A stretch of DNA of 64,000 nt, taken from Intrasporangium flavum. GTDB taxonomy: Bacteria; Actinomycetota; Actinomycetes; Actinomycetales; Dermatophilaceae. The DNA lies in NCBI RefSeq assembly GCF_001956915.1, contig NZ_MLJO01000017.1, forward strand, positions 1 to 64,000, read 5' to 3'. The translations under genes were made by a program, and so were the position numbers. Positions 34,443 to 42,828 of the stretch are shown piece by piece (position 1 is the first letter of the stretch; every line of letters starts with the position of its first letter). The notes beneath the pieces were generated by a model. That model saw only the letters and a program-made list of their open reading frames with translations. It was not told where the DNA came from and did no database searches.

Positions 34443-35138
34443 TCAGTACGTGTCGTCGCCGGCCGTACCGGGGCGGCGGCGCTCCTCGGCCAGCGGCGGG
34501 CGGTCACGCGGGTCGCGGCGACCCTGGCGGATGACCGTCGTGTCGTCGACCGAGCCCGCCCCGCGCTCGCGGGCGTCGTCATAGCCGGCGTCGTCGTAGC
34601 CGGCGTCGTAGGCGTCGGCGACCTCGCCCCGGCCGTGGGCTCGGCGTCGGAGGTCGTCCTCGTCGATGAGGCGGTTGATGAGCTGCTGCACCTCGTTGCT
34701 GCGCGGGATGTAGCGGAGGTTCTCGTCGGGGCTGTCGCCGGCGGACTCGATGTGCAGCGAGCCGGAGCGGATGAGCCGGTCGAGAAGGGTCTGCTCGAAG
34801 CTGACGTCGGTGATCTTCGACAGGGTGATGTCCTTGCCGGTCTTGGTGAGGATGCCGCGACGCACCATGACCCGGTGCGAGGTGATGACGTAGCGCGTCG
34901 TGCGCCAACGCAGGTAGGGCGTGACCACGAACGCGACCGCCACGACGACGAGGACCGCGACGGCGATCCACTGGATCGTGTTGCCGGTGCTGTCGTTCGG
35001 GGTCCAGACCACGGCGAGCACGCACACGGCCACGACGACGAGCCCGACGAGCGTCGGACCGACGACGGTCAGCCAGTGCGGGTGCAGGTCGCGCTCGACC
35101 CGCTCGCCCCGGGCGAGGACGTTCTCGGGGAAGCCCAT
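34443..35138 (-). CDS. PH domain-containing (bPH2) membrane protein
   Basis: A 231-residue protein: a short N-terminus, two helices (TVVGPTLVGLVVVAVCVLAVVW and WIAVAVLVVVAVAFVVTPYL), then a bacterial PH domain with TRYVITSHRVMVRRGILTKTGKDITLSKITDVSFEQTLLDRLI and GSLHIESAGDSPDENLRYIP. The C-terminus is disordered and includes the duplicated AGYDD motif. ACAGGAG lies seven bases before the ATG at 35138, which excludes the longer upstream frame. Function unknown; similar proteins are involved in envelope stress or membrane organisation. Confidence 0.87.
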   Translation of the reverse strand: MGFPENVLARGERVERDLHPHWLTVVGPTLVGLVVVAVCVLAVVWTPNDSTGNTIQWIAVAVLVVVAVAFVVTPYLRWRTTRYVITSHRVMVRRGILTKTGKDITLSKITDVSFEQTLLDRLIRSGSLHIESAGDSPDENLRYIPRSNEVQQLINRLIDEDDLRRRAHGRGEVADAYDAGYDDAGYDDARERGAGSVDDTTVIRQGRRDPRDRPPLAEERRRPGTAGDDTY

Positions 35139-35359
35139 CGGTACTCCTGTGGTCACGGTCGCCGTCAACGGTGCGCAGCAACCCCTGTCGTCAGCGTAGG
35201 CGCTCGACGCCGGAGCGGCCCGCGACACTTCGGCTCGCGGCCCGGACCGGGTGGCCCTACCGTCCGGTATGGACGTGTGATCAGGGGCACACACGACGTG
35301 CCGGAGGACCTGTCGACGCCCGCGCTCTTCCCAGTGATCGATCCACGAAGGAGTGTGTC

Positions 35360-36454
35360 GTGAGTACCAGGTCTTCCCTCGGTCGCCGCCTCGCCGGTGC
35401 CGGAGCCATCGCCCTGACCGCAGCAGCCACCGCCCTCGCGCTGGGCGCCCCCGCGTCGGCCGCCGGAGCGAGCTACGTCGCCCTCGGCGACTCCTACTCG
35501 TCGGGCACCGGCACGCGCACGTACATCAGCGACGGCACCTCGTGCCAGCGCTCGGTGTACGCCTACCCCTCGCTCGACGCGTCGAGCCTCGGGCTCGCCC
35601 TGACCTTCCGGGCGTGCTCGGGCGCGACGGTCGCGGACGTGACCAACACCCAGCTGTCGGCGCTGTCGAGCAGCACCGCCTACGTGACGATCTCGGTCGG
35701 CGGCAACGACGCCGGGTTCGCCGACGTGCTCACCGAGTGCGCCCAGCCGGGCTGGATGAGCGACTGCAACGGCGCCATCGACGGCGCCCAGAGCATCATC
35801 AACAACACCCTGCCGGGGCGGCTCACGACGCTCTACACCTCGATCCGGTCCAAGGCCCCGAACGCCAAGGTCATCGTCGTCGGCTACCCGCGCATCTTCA
35901 ACGGCGAGGACTGCAACGCCTTCACGTGGTTCAGCCCGACCGAGGAGAGCCGCCTCAACGCCACGGCCGACCTGCTGAACAGCAAGACGTCCTCGATCGC
36001 CGGGTCGAAGGGCTTCACCTTCGTCAACCCGACCTCGAAGTTCGTCGGGCACGCGGTGTGCGACAGCACCGAGTGGCTCAACGGCCTGTCCAACCCCATC
36101 ACCGAGAGCTACCACCCGAACGTCGCCGGGCACCGCGACGGCTACGCGGTCCTGACGAAGCCGGCCTTCGGCCTCGCCGTACGGCTGTCGCCGGCGGCGG
36201 CGCTCGCCCAGGCCGAGGCGTCGGGACCCGCACTGGCCCGCGGCGCAGCCCGGTACGCGTCGGTCGACCGCACCATCACGCCCGAGCGCTTCAGCGCCCC
36301 CGACCTGACCTCGGCCAGGGCGCGTGCCGCGGCCGCCCGCGCCGGGGTCGACCTGTCGAGCCGCGCGAGCATCGACGCCGCCGACCGGGCCTGGAGCGCC
36401 CGCCAAGCCGCCGCCCACGCCCGGGCGACCTCGGGTTCCACCACGACACGCTGA
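35360..36454 (+). CDS. secreted SGNH/GDSL-family lipase/esterase
   Basis: A 364-residue exported hydrolase. The signal peptide (RRLAGAGAIALTAAATALALGAPASAAG) is followed by block I YVALGDSYSSGTG (nucleophile S45), block III SVGGNDAGF and the catalytic histidine in ESYHPNVAGHRDGY. Six cysteines in the mature domain fit the three disulfides of Streptomyces-type GDSL lipases. A C-terminal Ala/Arg-rich extension of about 80 residues is predicted helical and is unusual. GTG start with AAGGAG six bases upstream. Probably a lipase or phospholipase at the cell surface. Confidence 0.9.
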   Translation: MSTRSSLGRRLAGAGAIALTAAATALALGAPASAAGASYVALGDSYSSGTGTRTYISDGTSCQRSVYAYPSLDASSLGLALTFRACSGATVADVTNTQLSALSSSTAYVTISVGGNDAGFADVLTECAQPGWMSDCNGAIDGAQSIINNTLPGRLTTLYTSIRSKAPNAKVIVVGYPRIFNGEDCNAFTWFSPTEESRLNATADLLNSKTSSIAGSKGFTFVNPTSKFVGHAVCDSTEWLNGLSNPITESYHPNVAGHRDGYAVLTKPAFGLAVRLSPAAALAQAEASGPALARGAARYASVDRTITPERFSAPDLTSARARAAAARAGVDLSSRASIDAADRAWSARQAAAHARATSGSTTTR

Positions 36455-36463
36455 CCCCAGGCC

Positions 36464-36542
36464 ACCCGCAACACACCGAGTAGCTGCCAACCCCTACTGG
36501 ATATTCCAGTGGGGGTTGGCGATTTCTCGGTGTGTTGCGGGT
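36464..36542. repeat. 79-bp nested inverted repeat (two concentric stems)
   Basis: Outer arms of 17 perfect pairs (ACCCGCAACACACCGAG with CTCGGTGTGTTGCGGGT) flank an inner stem of 16 pairs with a single G-T wobble (36486-36501 with 36505-36520) and a three-base loop. Five-base spacers separate the two stems on each side. It starts ten bases after the lipase stop and ends 50 bases before the next promoter. No T-run follows. It could terminate transcription, but its size and symmetry suggest a miniature mobile or dispersed palindromic element. Confidence 0.85.
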
Positions 36543-36604
36543 CGGGTGCCTGACCCGTCGCGGGACCTGTTGCCCGACCACGGGCGGTGGCTAGGGTGGC
36601 GCGC

Positions 36605-38179
36605 GTGCACTACGACGACATCGTCATCGGGGCCGGCCACAACGGCCTGACCGCCGCCGCCTACCTCGCCCGCGCGGGCCGACGGGTCCTCGTGCTCGAG
36701 AAGGGTGAGCACGTCGGCGGGGCCGCGGTGTCGGCCCGCGCGTTCCCCGGCGTCGACGCCCGCCTGTCGCGCTACTCCTACCTCGTCTCGCTGCTGCCGC
36801 GGCAGGTGCTCACCGACCTCGACCTCGACCTGCGCCTCATCCGGCGCCGGTACTCCTCGTACACGCCGGTGCCCGCCGACCCGGCCCGCGGCCTGCTCGT
36901 CGACCACGGCGACGCCGACGCCACCCGGACCGCGTTCCGCGCGCTGACCGGCGGCGAGGACGCGTACGCCGGCTGGACCGACTTCTACGGCCGGATGGCG
37001 ACGCTCGCCGAGAAGGTCTTCCCGACCGTCCTGCACCCGCTTCGCTCGCGCGATGACGTGCGCGCCCTCTCCGGCGACCCCGAGCTCTTCGACGCGCTCA
37101 CGACCCGCCCGGTCGGCGAGCTCGTCGAGGCAGTGACCGATGACGACACCCTGCGCGGCATCATCGCCACCGACGCCCTCATCGGCACCTTCGCCTCGAT
37201 GCGGGGCGAGGACCTGCGCCAGAACGTCTGCTTCCTCTACCACCTCATCGGCGGCGGGACCGGCGACTGGGACGTGCCGGTGGGCGGCATGGGCGCGCTG
37301 ACCGACGCGCTGGCCCGGGCTGCCGTCGACGCCGGCGCGACGATCGTCAACGGCGCCGAGGTCACGGCCGTCGACCCGTCCACGGGTGAGGTCACCTGGG
37401 CGGGCGGCAGCGGCATCGACGCCGGCAGCGCGGGCGGCAGCGCCCGGGCCACGACGCTGCTCGCTGCGTGCGCGCCGACGGTCCTCAACCGGGCCCTCGC
37501 CGCGACCGGCGCCGAGCCGGTGCCCACCGAGGACGACGTCGAGGGCGCCCAGCTCAAGGTCAACATGCTCCTGACGCGCCTGCCGCGGCTGCGCGAACCG
37601 GGCGCCGACCCGCGTGCGGCGTTCGCCGGCACCTTCCACATCAACGAGGGCTACCGCCAGCTCGAGGACGCGTGGGCCGCGGCCGCCGCGGGGCGCGTCC
37701 CCGACCTGCCGCCGTGCGAGATCTACTGCCACACGCTCAGCGACCGCTCGATCCTCGGGCCCGAGCTCGCGGCGTCCGACGCGCAGACCCTGACCCTCTT
37801 CGGCCTTCACCTGCCGGCCCGGCTCTTCCGCGAGGACAACGAGGCGGCGACGAAGGCGGCCCTCGAAGCGACCCTGCGCTCGCTCGACTCGGTGCTCGCC
37901 GAGCCCATCGAGGACGTGCTCATGCGCGACGGCGACGGCAACCCGTGCCTCGAGGTCAAGAGCCCCGTCGACCTCGAGCAGTCCGTCGGCCTGCCGGGCG
38001 GCAACATCTTCCACCGCTCGCTGCAGTGGCCGTGGGCCGAGCAGCAGTCCGAGGTGGGCACGTGGGGTGTCGAGACGCCGCACGCGTCGCTGCTGCTCGC
38101 CGGTGCCGGCGCCCGACGCGGCGGCGGCGTCAGCGGCATCCCGGGCCACAACGCCGCCCGGGCCGTGCTCGAGGGCTGA
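36605..38179 (+). CDS. phytoene desaturase/PYROXD2-like FAD-dependent oxidoreductase
   Basis: A 524-residue flavoprotein. The N-terminal Rossmann motif is DDIVIGAGHNGLTAAAYLARAGRRVLVLEK followed by EHVGGAAVSAR. The middle has GDWDVPVGGMGALTDALARAA, and the C-terminal flavin-binding block is LLLAGAGARRGGGVSGIPGHNAAR. This is the NAD(P)/FAD-dependent group related to carotenoid desaturases and PYROXD2, not a carotenoid-operon enzyme here. The GTG at 36605 is chosen over the frame start at 36587 because TAGGGT at 36592-36597 lies seven bases upstream. The substrate is unknown. Confidence 0.88.
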   Translation: MHYDDIVIGAGHNGLTAAAYLARAGRRVLVLEKGEHVGGAAVSARAFPGVDARLSRYSYLVSLLPRQVLTDLDLDLRLIRRRYSSYTPVPADPARGLLVDHGDADATRTAFRALTGGEDAYAGWTDFYGRMATLAEKVFPTVLHPLRSRDDVRALSGDPELFDALTTRPVGELVEAVTDDDTLRGIIATDALIGTFASMRGEDLRQNVCFLYHLIGGGTGDWDVPVGGMGALTDALARAAVDAGATIVNGAEVTAVDPSTGEVTWAGGSGIDAGSAGGSARATTLLAACAPTVLNRALAATGAEPVPTEDDVEGAQLKVNMLLTRLPRLREPGADPRAAFAGTFHINEGYRQLEDAWAAAAAGRVPDLPPCEIYCHTLSDRSILGPELAASDAQTLTLFGLHLPARLFREDNEAATKAALEATLRSLDSVLAEPIEDVLMRDGDGNPCLEVKSPVDLEQSVGLPGGNIFHRSLQWPWAEQQSEVGTWGVETPHASLLLAGAGARRGGGVSGIPGHNAARAVLEG

Positions 38180-38188
38180 CGAGCGGCG

Positions 38189-38776
38189 TCAGGCGGGCCA
38201 GACGCCGCTGCTGCCGCGCCGGTGGCTGGTGACGAGGTGCGTGTCGACGATGCCGACGGCCTCCATGAGGGCGTACATCGTGGTCGGCCCCACGAAGGCG
38301 AAACCCTTCTTGCGCAAGGCTTTCGACAGCGCCTTGCTCTCGTCGGAGACGGTCGGCACCTCGGAGTGGTCGCTGGGTCGGGGCGTGTCAGTGGGCTGGA
38401 ACGACCAGACGAAGTCGACGAGGCCACCCTCCTCGCGCAGCGCGATGGTGGCCCGCGCGTTGGAGATCGCGGCCTGGATCTTGCCGCGGTGGCGGATGAT
38501 GCCGGCGTCGCCGAGGAGGCGCTCGACGTCGGCCTCGGTGTAGGCGGCCACGACGTCGGGGTCGAAGTCGGCGAAGACCTCGCGGAACCGGGGCCGCTTG
38601 CGCAGGATCGTGGCCCACGACAGCCCGGATTGGAACCCCTCGAGGCAGATCCGCTCGTAGAGCCCCCGCTCGTCGCGGACCGGCATGCCCCACTCGGTGT
38701 CGTAGTACTCCATGAGCATGGGGTCGGACGCGGCCCACACCGGGCGCACCAGACCGTCAGTTCCGACGACCGTCAT
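38189..38776 (-). CDS. tag: DNA-3-methyladenine glycosylase I (Tag family)
   Basis: A 195-residue Tag-type base-excision enzyme. Core motifs YYDTEWGMPVRDERGLYERICLEGFQSGLSWATILRKR, FDPDVVAAYTEADVERLL, RHRGKIQAAISNARA and KGFAFVGPTTMYALMEAVGIVDTHL are clear. The zinc snap of E. coli Tag (C4, H17, H175, C179) appears incomplete: the N-terminal cysteine and histidine are replaced (RPVW, EYYDTEW), and the C-terminal cysteine is missing while a histidine remains in DTHLVTSH. It may belong to a zinc-free branch. ATG at 38776 with TAGGGT seven bases upstream. Confidence 0.9.
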   Translation of the reverse strand: MTVVGTDGLVRPVWAASDPMLMEYYDTEWGMPVRDERGLYERICLEGFQSGLSWATILRKRPRFREVFADFDPDVVAAYTEADVERLLGDAGIIRHRGKIQAAISNARATIALREEGGLVDFVWSFQPTDTPRPSDHSEVPTVSDESKALSKALRKKGFAFVGPTTMYALMEAVGIVDTHLVTSHRRGSSGVWPA

Positions 38777-38831
38777 GGCGCCGACCCTACGACGCCCCGG
38801 CGACAGCCCGACGCGCCGGCCGGACGCGCGC

Positions 38832-39410
38832 TCAGGTGAGGTCGCGCCGCATGACGACGCGCGGGAACCCACCCGAGATCGAGTCGGTGTCGGCGGCCTT
38901 GGTGAACCCGGCGCGCTCGAAGAGGCCGCGCGTGCCGACGTAGGCCATGGTCTGGTCGACCTTCTGCCCGTGGTTGTCGACCGGGTAGCCCTCGACGGCG
39001 GGCGCGCCGTGCTCCCGGGCGTAGGCCACCGCGCCCTCGAGCAGCGGCAGCGAGATGCCGCGCCTGCGGTGACCGGACCGCACCCGGATGCACCACGCCG
39101 ACCACACGGGCAGGTCGTCGACGTGCGGGATGAGGCGCGAGCGTTCGAACGGCAGCTCGGCCCGTGGGGCGATCGCCGCCCACCCGACGACCGTGTCGCC
39201 GTCGTAGGCGAGGACGCCGGGGGCGACATCACGCCCGCAGAGGTCGCGCACGTACTCGCCGCGGGCCGCCCCCAACAGCGACCGGCTCTGCTTCGACGGG
39301 AGGCGGTGGCTCAGGCACCAGCAGACGGTCGAGTCCGGGTTCTTCGGCCCGAGCATTGTCGCGACGTCGTCGAACCGGTCGGCGGTGGCGGGCCGCACCT
39401 CGAAGGTCAT
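38832..39410 (-). CDS. GNAT-family N-acetyltransferase
   Basis: A 192-residue acetyltransferase. The N-terminal TVCWCLSHRL segment with LCGRDVAPGVLAYDGDTVVGWAAIAPRAELP is typical of a GNAT subfamily with a cysteine-rich entry. The acetyl-CoA loop is VRSGHRRRGISLPLLEGAVAYARE, and the C-terminal strand TRGLFERAGFTKAADTDS is normal. The acceptor is unknown. ATG start with TAGGTT six bases upstream, so probably leaderless. Confidence 0.87.
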   Translation of the reverse strand: MTFEVRPATADRFDDVATMLGPKNPDSTVCWCLSHRLPSKQSRSLLGAARGEYVRDLCGRDVAPGVLAYDGDTVVGWAAIAPRAELPFERSRLIPHVDDLPVWSAWCIRVRSGHRRRGISLPLLEGAVAYAREHGAPAVEGYPVDNHGQKVDQTMAYVGTRGLFERAGFTKAADTDSISGGFPRVVMRRDLT

Positions 39411-39469
39411 GCCGGCAACCTAGCCCGCACCACCGACGCTCGGACCGGTGTCGGCGCTACGGTGCTGGC

Positions 39470-39748
39470 ATGTCGCTCCGTGTCCGGGTCGCCGCCGTGG
39501 CCGTCGTCGCCCTCGCGCTCCTCGTCGCTGCCGCGGTCGCGTGGTCGCAGTCGGGGCCTGCGGTCTACGGGTGGTTCGCCTACGCCCCGCTCGCCGACCA
39601 GGCGGTCGTGCCGGACGTCTCGATGCTGACCCCGAGGATGCAGGTGGCGCTCGGCCTCGCCGCAGGCGGGCTCGTGCTCCTCGCCGGGCTGATCGGCTTC
39701 GGGCTCGGCCGCCGCGGAAGGCCGGCGCGGGGTACGTCCGAGGCGTGA
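39470..39748 (+). CDS. small two-helix membrane protein
   Basis: A 92-residue protein with an N-terminal helix (AAVAVVALALLVAAAVAW), an exposed loop of about 35 residues (GPAVYGWFAYAPLADQAVVPD) and a second helix (VALGLAAGGLVLLAGLIGFGLG) before a basic tail. No family recognised. TACGGT at 39458-39463 lies six bases before the ATG. Its stop overlaps the start of the next gene (GTGA), so the two are coupled. Confidence 0.68.
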   Translation: MSLRVRVAAVAVVALALLVAAAVAWSQSGPAVYGWFAYAPLADQAVVPDVSMLTPRMQVALGLAAGGLVLLAGLIGFGLGRRGRPARGTSEA

Positions 39749-40245
39749 GCCCACCGCCGGACCCGTACGAGGGTGTCGACCTCGAGCACCTCGACCTGCG
39801 CGCCCACCCGGAGCAGTACCGCGTCGGCCGCGGCGAGCAGGGCGTGCTGCGGGTCCCGCCGTACAAGGACGAGCTGCTGCCGCTGTGGCGGTTCCGCACG
39901 CCCGAGCTCGCGCGCGAGAGCGCTGCGGCCATCCGGGCGCGGTTCGAGGCCTACCTCGCCGACGGCGACCTCGTGGGGGCCGACGTCGCGCGCAAGTTCC
40001 TCCAGATGGGCCACACCCGGGCGCGTCGGTACGCCAACCACCCCGGTGGCCGGAAGTACGACGGTCCGGTGCCGGAGGACCGACGCGGCAGCAGCGGGGC
40101 CCACGGCCGGCGCGAGCTGCCCCGCGGCCCCGAGGACCCCGACAAGGTCGAGGCCGCCCGCATCTTCAAGGACGCGTGGGACGCCGTCGAGCAGGTGGAG
40201 GCCTACACGTCGTGGCGGGCCGAGCACCGACGCCGCTTCGGCTGA
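39745..40245 (+). CDS. DUF4385 family protein
   Basis: A 166-residue soluble, charged protein matching DUF4385: DLRAHPEQYRVGRGEQGVLRVPPYKDELLPLWRF, then RFEAYLADGDLVGADVARKFLQMGHTRARRYANHPGGRKYDG and a C-terminal EAARIFKDAWDAVEQVEAYTSWRAEHR. The family is widespread and uncharacterised. The GTG at 39745 overlaps the stop of the preceding membrane-protein gene. Confidence 0.85.
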   Translation: MSPPPDPYEGVDLEHLDLRAHPEQYRVGRGEQGVLRVPPYKDELLPLWRFRTPELARESAAAIRARFEAYLADGDLVGADVARKFLQMGHTRARRYANHPGGRKYDGPVPEDRRGSSGAHGRRELPRGPEDPDKVEAARIFKDAWDAVEQVEAYTSWRAEHRRRFG

Positions 40246-40260
40246 GCGGCGCGAGTGGCC

Positions 40261-40641
40261 TCAGTCGGGGCGCACCGCGCTGAGGCAGAACGGGTGGCCG
40301 ACGGGGTCGAGCATGACGCGCCACTGGTCGGGCGCGGCCTGGTGCTCGGCCTCGCGTGCGCCGATCTCGAGCGCGGCGGCGACGCACGCGTCGAGGTCAT
40401 CGGCCGCGAGGTCGAGGTGCATCTGCTGGCGCTGCGGGCCGTGCGGCCACTGCGGCGCCTCGTACGCGTCGACGCGCATCAGCGTCAGCATCGGCCCGGC
40501 GCCGGACAGGCACACCACGCCGCGGTCGGGCGTCGCGAATGCCTCCTCGAGACCGAGCAGCGCCCGGTAGAACGGCGCGAGCGCGTCGGGGTCGGGGCAG
40601 TCGATCGAGATGGATGCGAGCGGGGCGACACGGGCAGTCAT
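40261..40641 (-). CDS. VOC-family (glyoxalase-like) protein
   Basis: A 126-residue vicinal-oxygen-chelate protein with two beta-alpha-beta-beta-beta units: LASISIDCPDPDALAPFYRALLGLEEAF ... VVCLSGAGPMLTLMRVD and QRQQMHLDLAADDLDACVAAALEIGARE ... WRVMLDPVGHPFCLSAV. The second unit keeps the histidine of QMHLDL and the aspartate/histidine of DPVGHPF. Members include glyoxalases and antibiotic-binding proteins. The ATG at 40641 is preferred because TAGGGT lies eight bases upstream, while the GTG at 40647 would leave only two. Confidence 0.85.
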   Translation of the reverse strand: MTARVAPLASISIDCPDPDALAPFYRALLGLEEAFATPDRGVVCLSGAGPMLTLMRVDAYEAPQWPHGPQRQQMHLDLAADDLDACVAAALEIGAREAEHQAAPDQWRVMLDPVGHPFCLSAVRPD

Positions 40642-40668
40642 GGTCACCGACCCTAGGCCGCCCCGGCG

Positions 40669-41583
40669 TCACTCCTTGACGGCGCCCTCGAGCGAGCCGG
40701 AGATGATGCGCTTCTGGAAGACGAAGAACATCGCGGCCACCGGGATCGTCATGAGCACCGCCGCCGCGAGCTTGAGCGGGTAGCGGTTGCCCGACCCGAG
40801 GGCACCGGTGAGCAGCCCGGCGACGCCGGTCGTCAGGGTGTTGGTCTCGGGCGACTGCCGTGACACGAGGAAGTGCGGCAGCTCGTTCCACGACGACTGG
40901 AAAGCGATGATCGTGATCGTGATGAGGGCCGGTCGGGCGATCGGCAGCACGACCGACCAGAAGGTGCGGAACACCCCGGCCCCGTCGAGCTTGGCGGCCT
41001 CCTCGAGGCTCACCGGGACCGACTCGAAGAAGTTCTTCATGATGAACACGCCTGCGGCGTCGGCGAGCAGCGGCACGACCATGCCCGCGTACGTGTCGTA
41101 GATGCCGAACTGCTTGATGATGAGGAACTTCGGGATGAGCAGCACGACGCCCGGCACCGCCATCGTCGCGACGATGGCCAGGGTGACGGCACCACGGCCG
41201 CGGAAGCGCAGCCGCGCGAGCGCGTAGCCGGCGAGCGAGTCGAAGAAGACGCGTCCGAGCGTCACGAGGACCGCGACGACGACCGAGTTGCCGAACCACA
41301 ACGGGAAGTCCTGCTGGAACAGCGACTGGTAGGCAGCCGTCGTGAACTGCGAGGGGATCGGGTTGAGCGGGTTGGCCGTGGCGTCGGGGTCGGTCTTGAA
41401 GCTGGTGCCGACCTGGATGACGAACGGGAACAGGTAGAGCAGCGCGAAGACGGTCAGCGCCGAGTAGCCGAGCGCCTTGAGGATCGCCCTGCGGGTCGCG
41501 TGCGGACGCGGCTCGGCGGCCGGCGTCGGAGTGGCGGTTCCGCCGGCCGCCGCTGGCCGGGTGGTCGTCGAGGTCTGGCTCAT
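40669..41583 (-). CDS. sugar ABC transporter permease (MalG/ThuG type)
   Basis: A 304-residue inner-membrane permease of the CUT1 class with six helices after a Thr/Ala/Pro-rich N-terminus. The coupling EAA loop is LEEAAKLDGAGVFRTFWSVVLPIARP, the site where the cytosolic ATPase docks. The start ATG overlaps the stop of the partner permease. It is the last gene of the lacI-substrate binding protein-permease-permease cluster. No ATP-binding subunit is encoded in the cluster, so a shared MsiK-type ATPase elsewhere must be used. Confidence 0.92.
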   Translation of the reverse strand: MSQTSTTTRPAAAGGTATPTPAAEPRPHATRRAILKALGYSALTVFALLYLFPFVIQVGTSFKTDPDATANPLNPIPSQFTTAAYQSLFQQDFPLWFGNSVVVAVLVTLGRVFFDSLAGYALARLRFRGRGAVTLAIVATMAVPGVVLLIPKFLIIKQFGIYDTYAGMVVPLLADAAGVFIMKNFFESVPVSLEEAAKLDGAGVFRTFWSVVLPIARPALITITIIAFQSSWNELPHFLVSRQSPETNTLTTGVAGLLTGALGSGNRYPLKLAAAVLMTIPVAAMFFVFQKRIISGSLEGAVKE

Positions 41584-42698
41584 GCGCCTGCTCCAGTCGT
41601 GGGGTTCGCGGGTGCCGCGGGCGGTCCGGTGCGACGCCGTCCGAGGAAGCCGCCCACGCGGGCGTCCTTGTCGCGCAGGACGAATGTCTGGATCGCGGTG
41701 AAGACGATGATGATCGCGAAGAGGACGAACGACATCGCCGTGCCCGTGCCCCACTCGCCGTTGTTGATCGACTGGTCGTAGGAGAGGAAGGCCGGGGTCA
41801 GGGTCGTCTTGCCCGGGTTGCCCTTGCTCATGACGTACACCTGGTCGAAGACCTGCCACGTGCCGATGAGCCCGAGCGTCAGCACCGTGAAGAGCGTCGG
41901 GCGCAGCAGCGGGATCGTGATCGAGCGCATCGTGCGCCACCGCGTCGCACCGTCGATCGCGGCGGCCTCGTAGACGTCTGCGGAGATGTTCTGCAGGCCG
42001 GCGAGGAAGAGCAGCATGTAGCCGCCGGCCGACACCCAGATGACGAGGGCGATGATCGTCAGCATCGCGACCGACGGGCCGGACACCCAGTCCCACCAGG
42101 TGAGCCCGAGGAAGTCGTGCGAGGTCATGAACGCCGGCCCGGGCGCGTCGGGACCGTTGCCGATGCCGACCCAGCCGAGCGCGATGTGGAGCACCCCGCG
42201 CGGGTCGGCGAACCAGTTCGGCCCGTCGATGCCGAAGATCCCGAGGAGCGCGTTGATGCTGCCGCTGCCGGCGAAGAGGAAGAGGAACACCGACGCGATG
42301 GCCACCGAGCTGGTCACCGACGGGAAGTAGTACGCGGTGCGGAAGAAGCTGAGCCCCTTGAGGCGTCGCTGGTTGAGCAGCAACGCCAGGCCGAGCGCGA
42401 GCACGGTCTGGATCGGGACGACGAGCAGCACGTAGTAGAGGTTGTTGCGCAGCGAGGTGGCGAAGTCGCTGCGGGTCAGGGAGTCCTGGGTCAGCAGCTG
42501 CTGGTAGTTCTCCCCGCCGACGAACTGGACGCTCGGGCTGAGCGGCGACCCGCGACCCTGCCAGTCGCTGAGGCTGACCCAGAAGGCCAGCAGGATCGGC
42601 AGCACGAGGAACAGCCCGAGGATGATGATGACGGGCGACACGAACAGCCAGCCGGATCGGGTCTCTGCTGCGCGGGCGCTGTTGCGTCCCAGCTTCAT
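41580..42698 (-). CDS. sugar ABC transporter permease (MalF/ThuF type)
   Basis: A 372-residue CUT1 permease. Six helices, the first being GWLFVSPVIIILGLFLVLPILLAFWVSLSDW. A long exposed loop lies between helices three and four (about residues 130-190, GSGSINALLGIFGIDGPNWFADP). The EAA loop is VYEAAAIDGATRWRTMRSITIPLLRP. The ATG at 42698 follows GAGGAGAG by six bases. It pairs with the downstream permease to form the channel for the sugar delivered by the lipoprotein encoded upstream. Confidence 0.92.
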   Translation of the reverse strand: MKLGRNSARAAETRSGWLFVSPVIIILGLFLVLPILLAFWVSLSDWQGRGSPLSPSVQFVGGENYQQLLTQDSLTRSDFATSLRNNLYYVLLVVPIQTVLALGLALLLNQRRLKGLSFFRTAYYFPSVTSSVAIASVFLFLFAGSGSINALLGIFGIDGPNWFADPRGVLHIALGWVGIGNGPDAPGPAFMTSHDFLGLTWWDWVSGPSVAMLTIIALVIWVSAGGYMLLFLAGLQNISADVYEAAAIDGATRWRTMRSITIPLLRPTLFTVLTLGLIGTWQVFDQVYVMSKGNPGKTTLTPAFLSYDQSINNGEWGTGTAMSFVLFAIIIVFTAIQTFVLRDKDARVGGFLGRRRTGPPAAPANPTTGAGA

Positions 42699-42828
42699 TC
42701 GACTCTCCTCGATGACGGGGCGGTGAGGTCGTGCGGGATGGGGCCCGGGTGTCGGGTCGGGGTTGCGGTGGCCGGTGCGGGCAGGGGTGTGTGCGGCACC
42801 GGCCACCGCTGCTGGTGGGGTCAGCGCG

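Noticed and set aside
36605..38179. Carotenoid biosynthesis cluster
   Set aside because: The oxidoreductase is desaturase-like, but no phytoene synthase or polyprenyl synthase is nearby, and its sequence fits the broader PYROXD2-like group.
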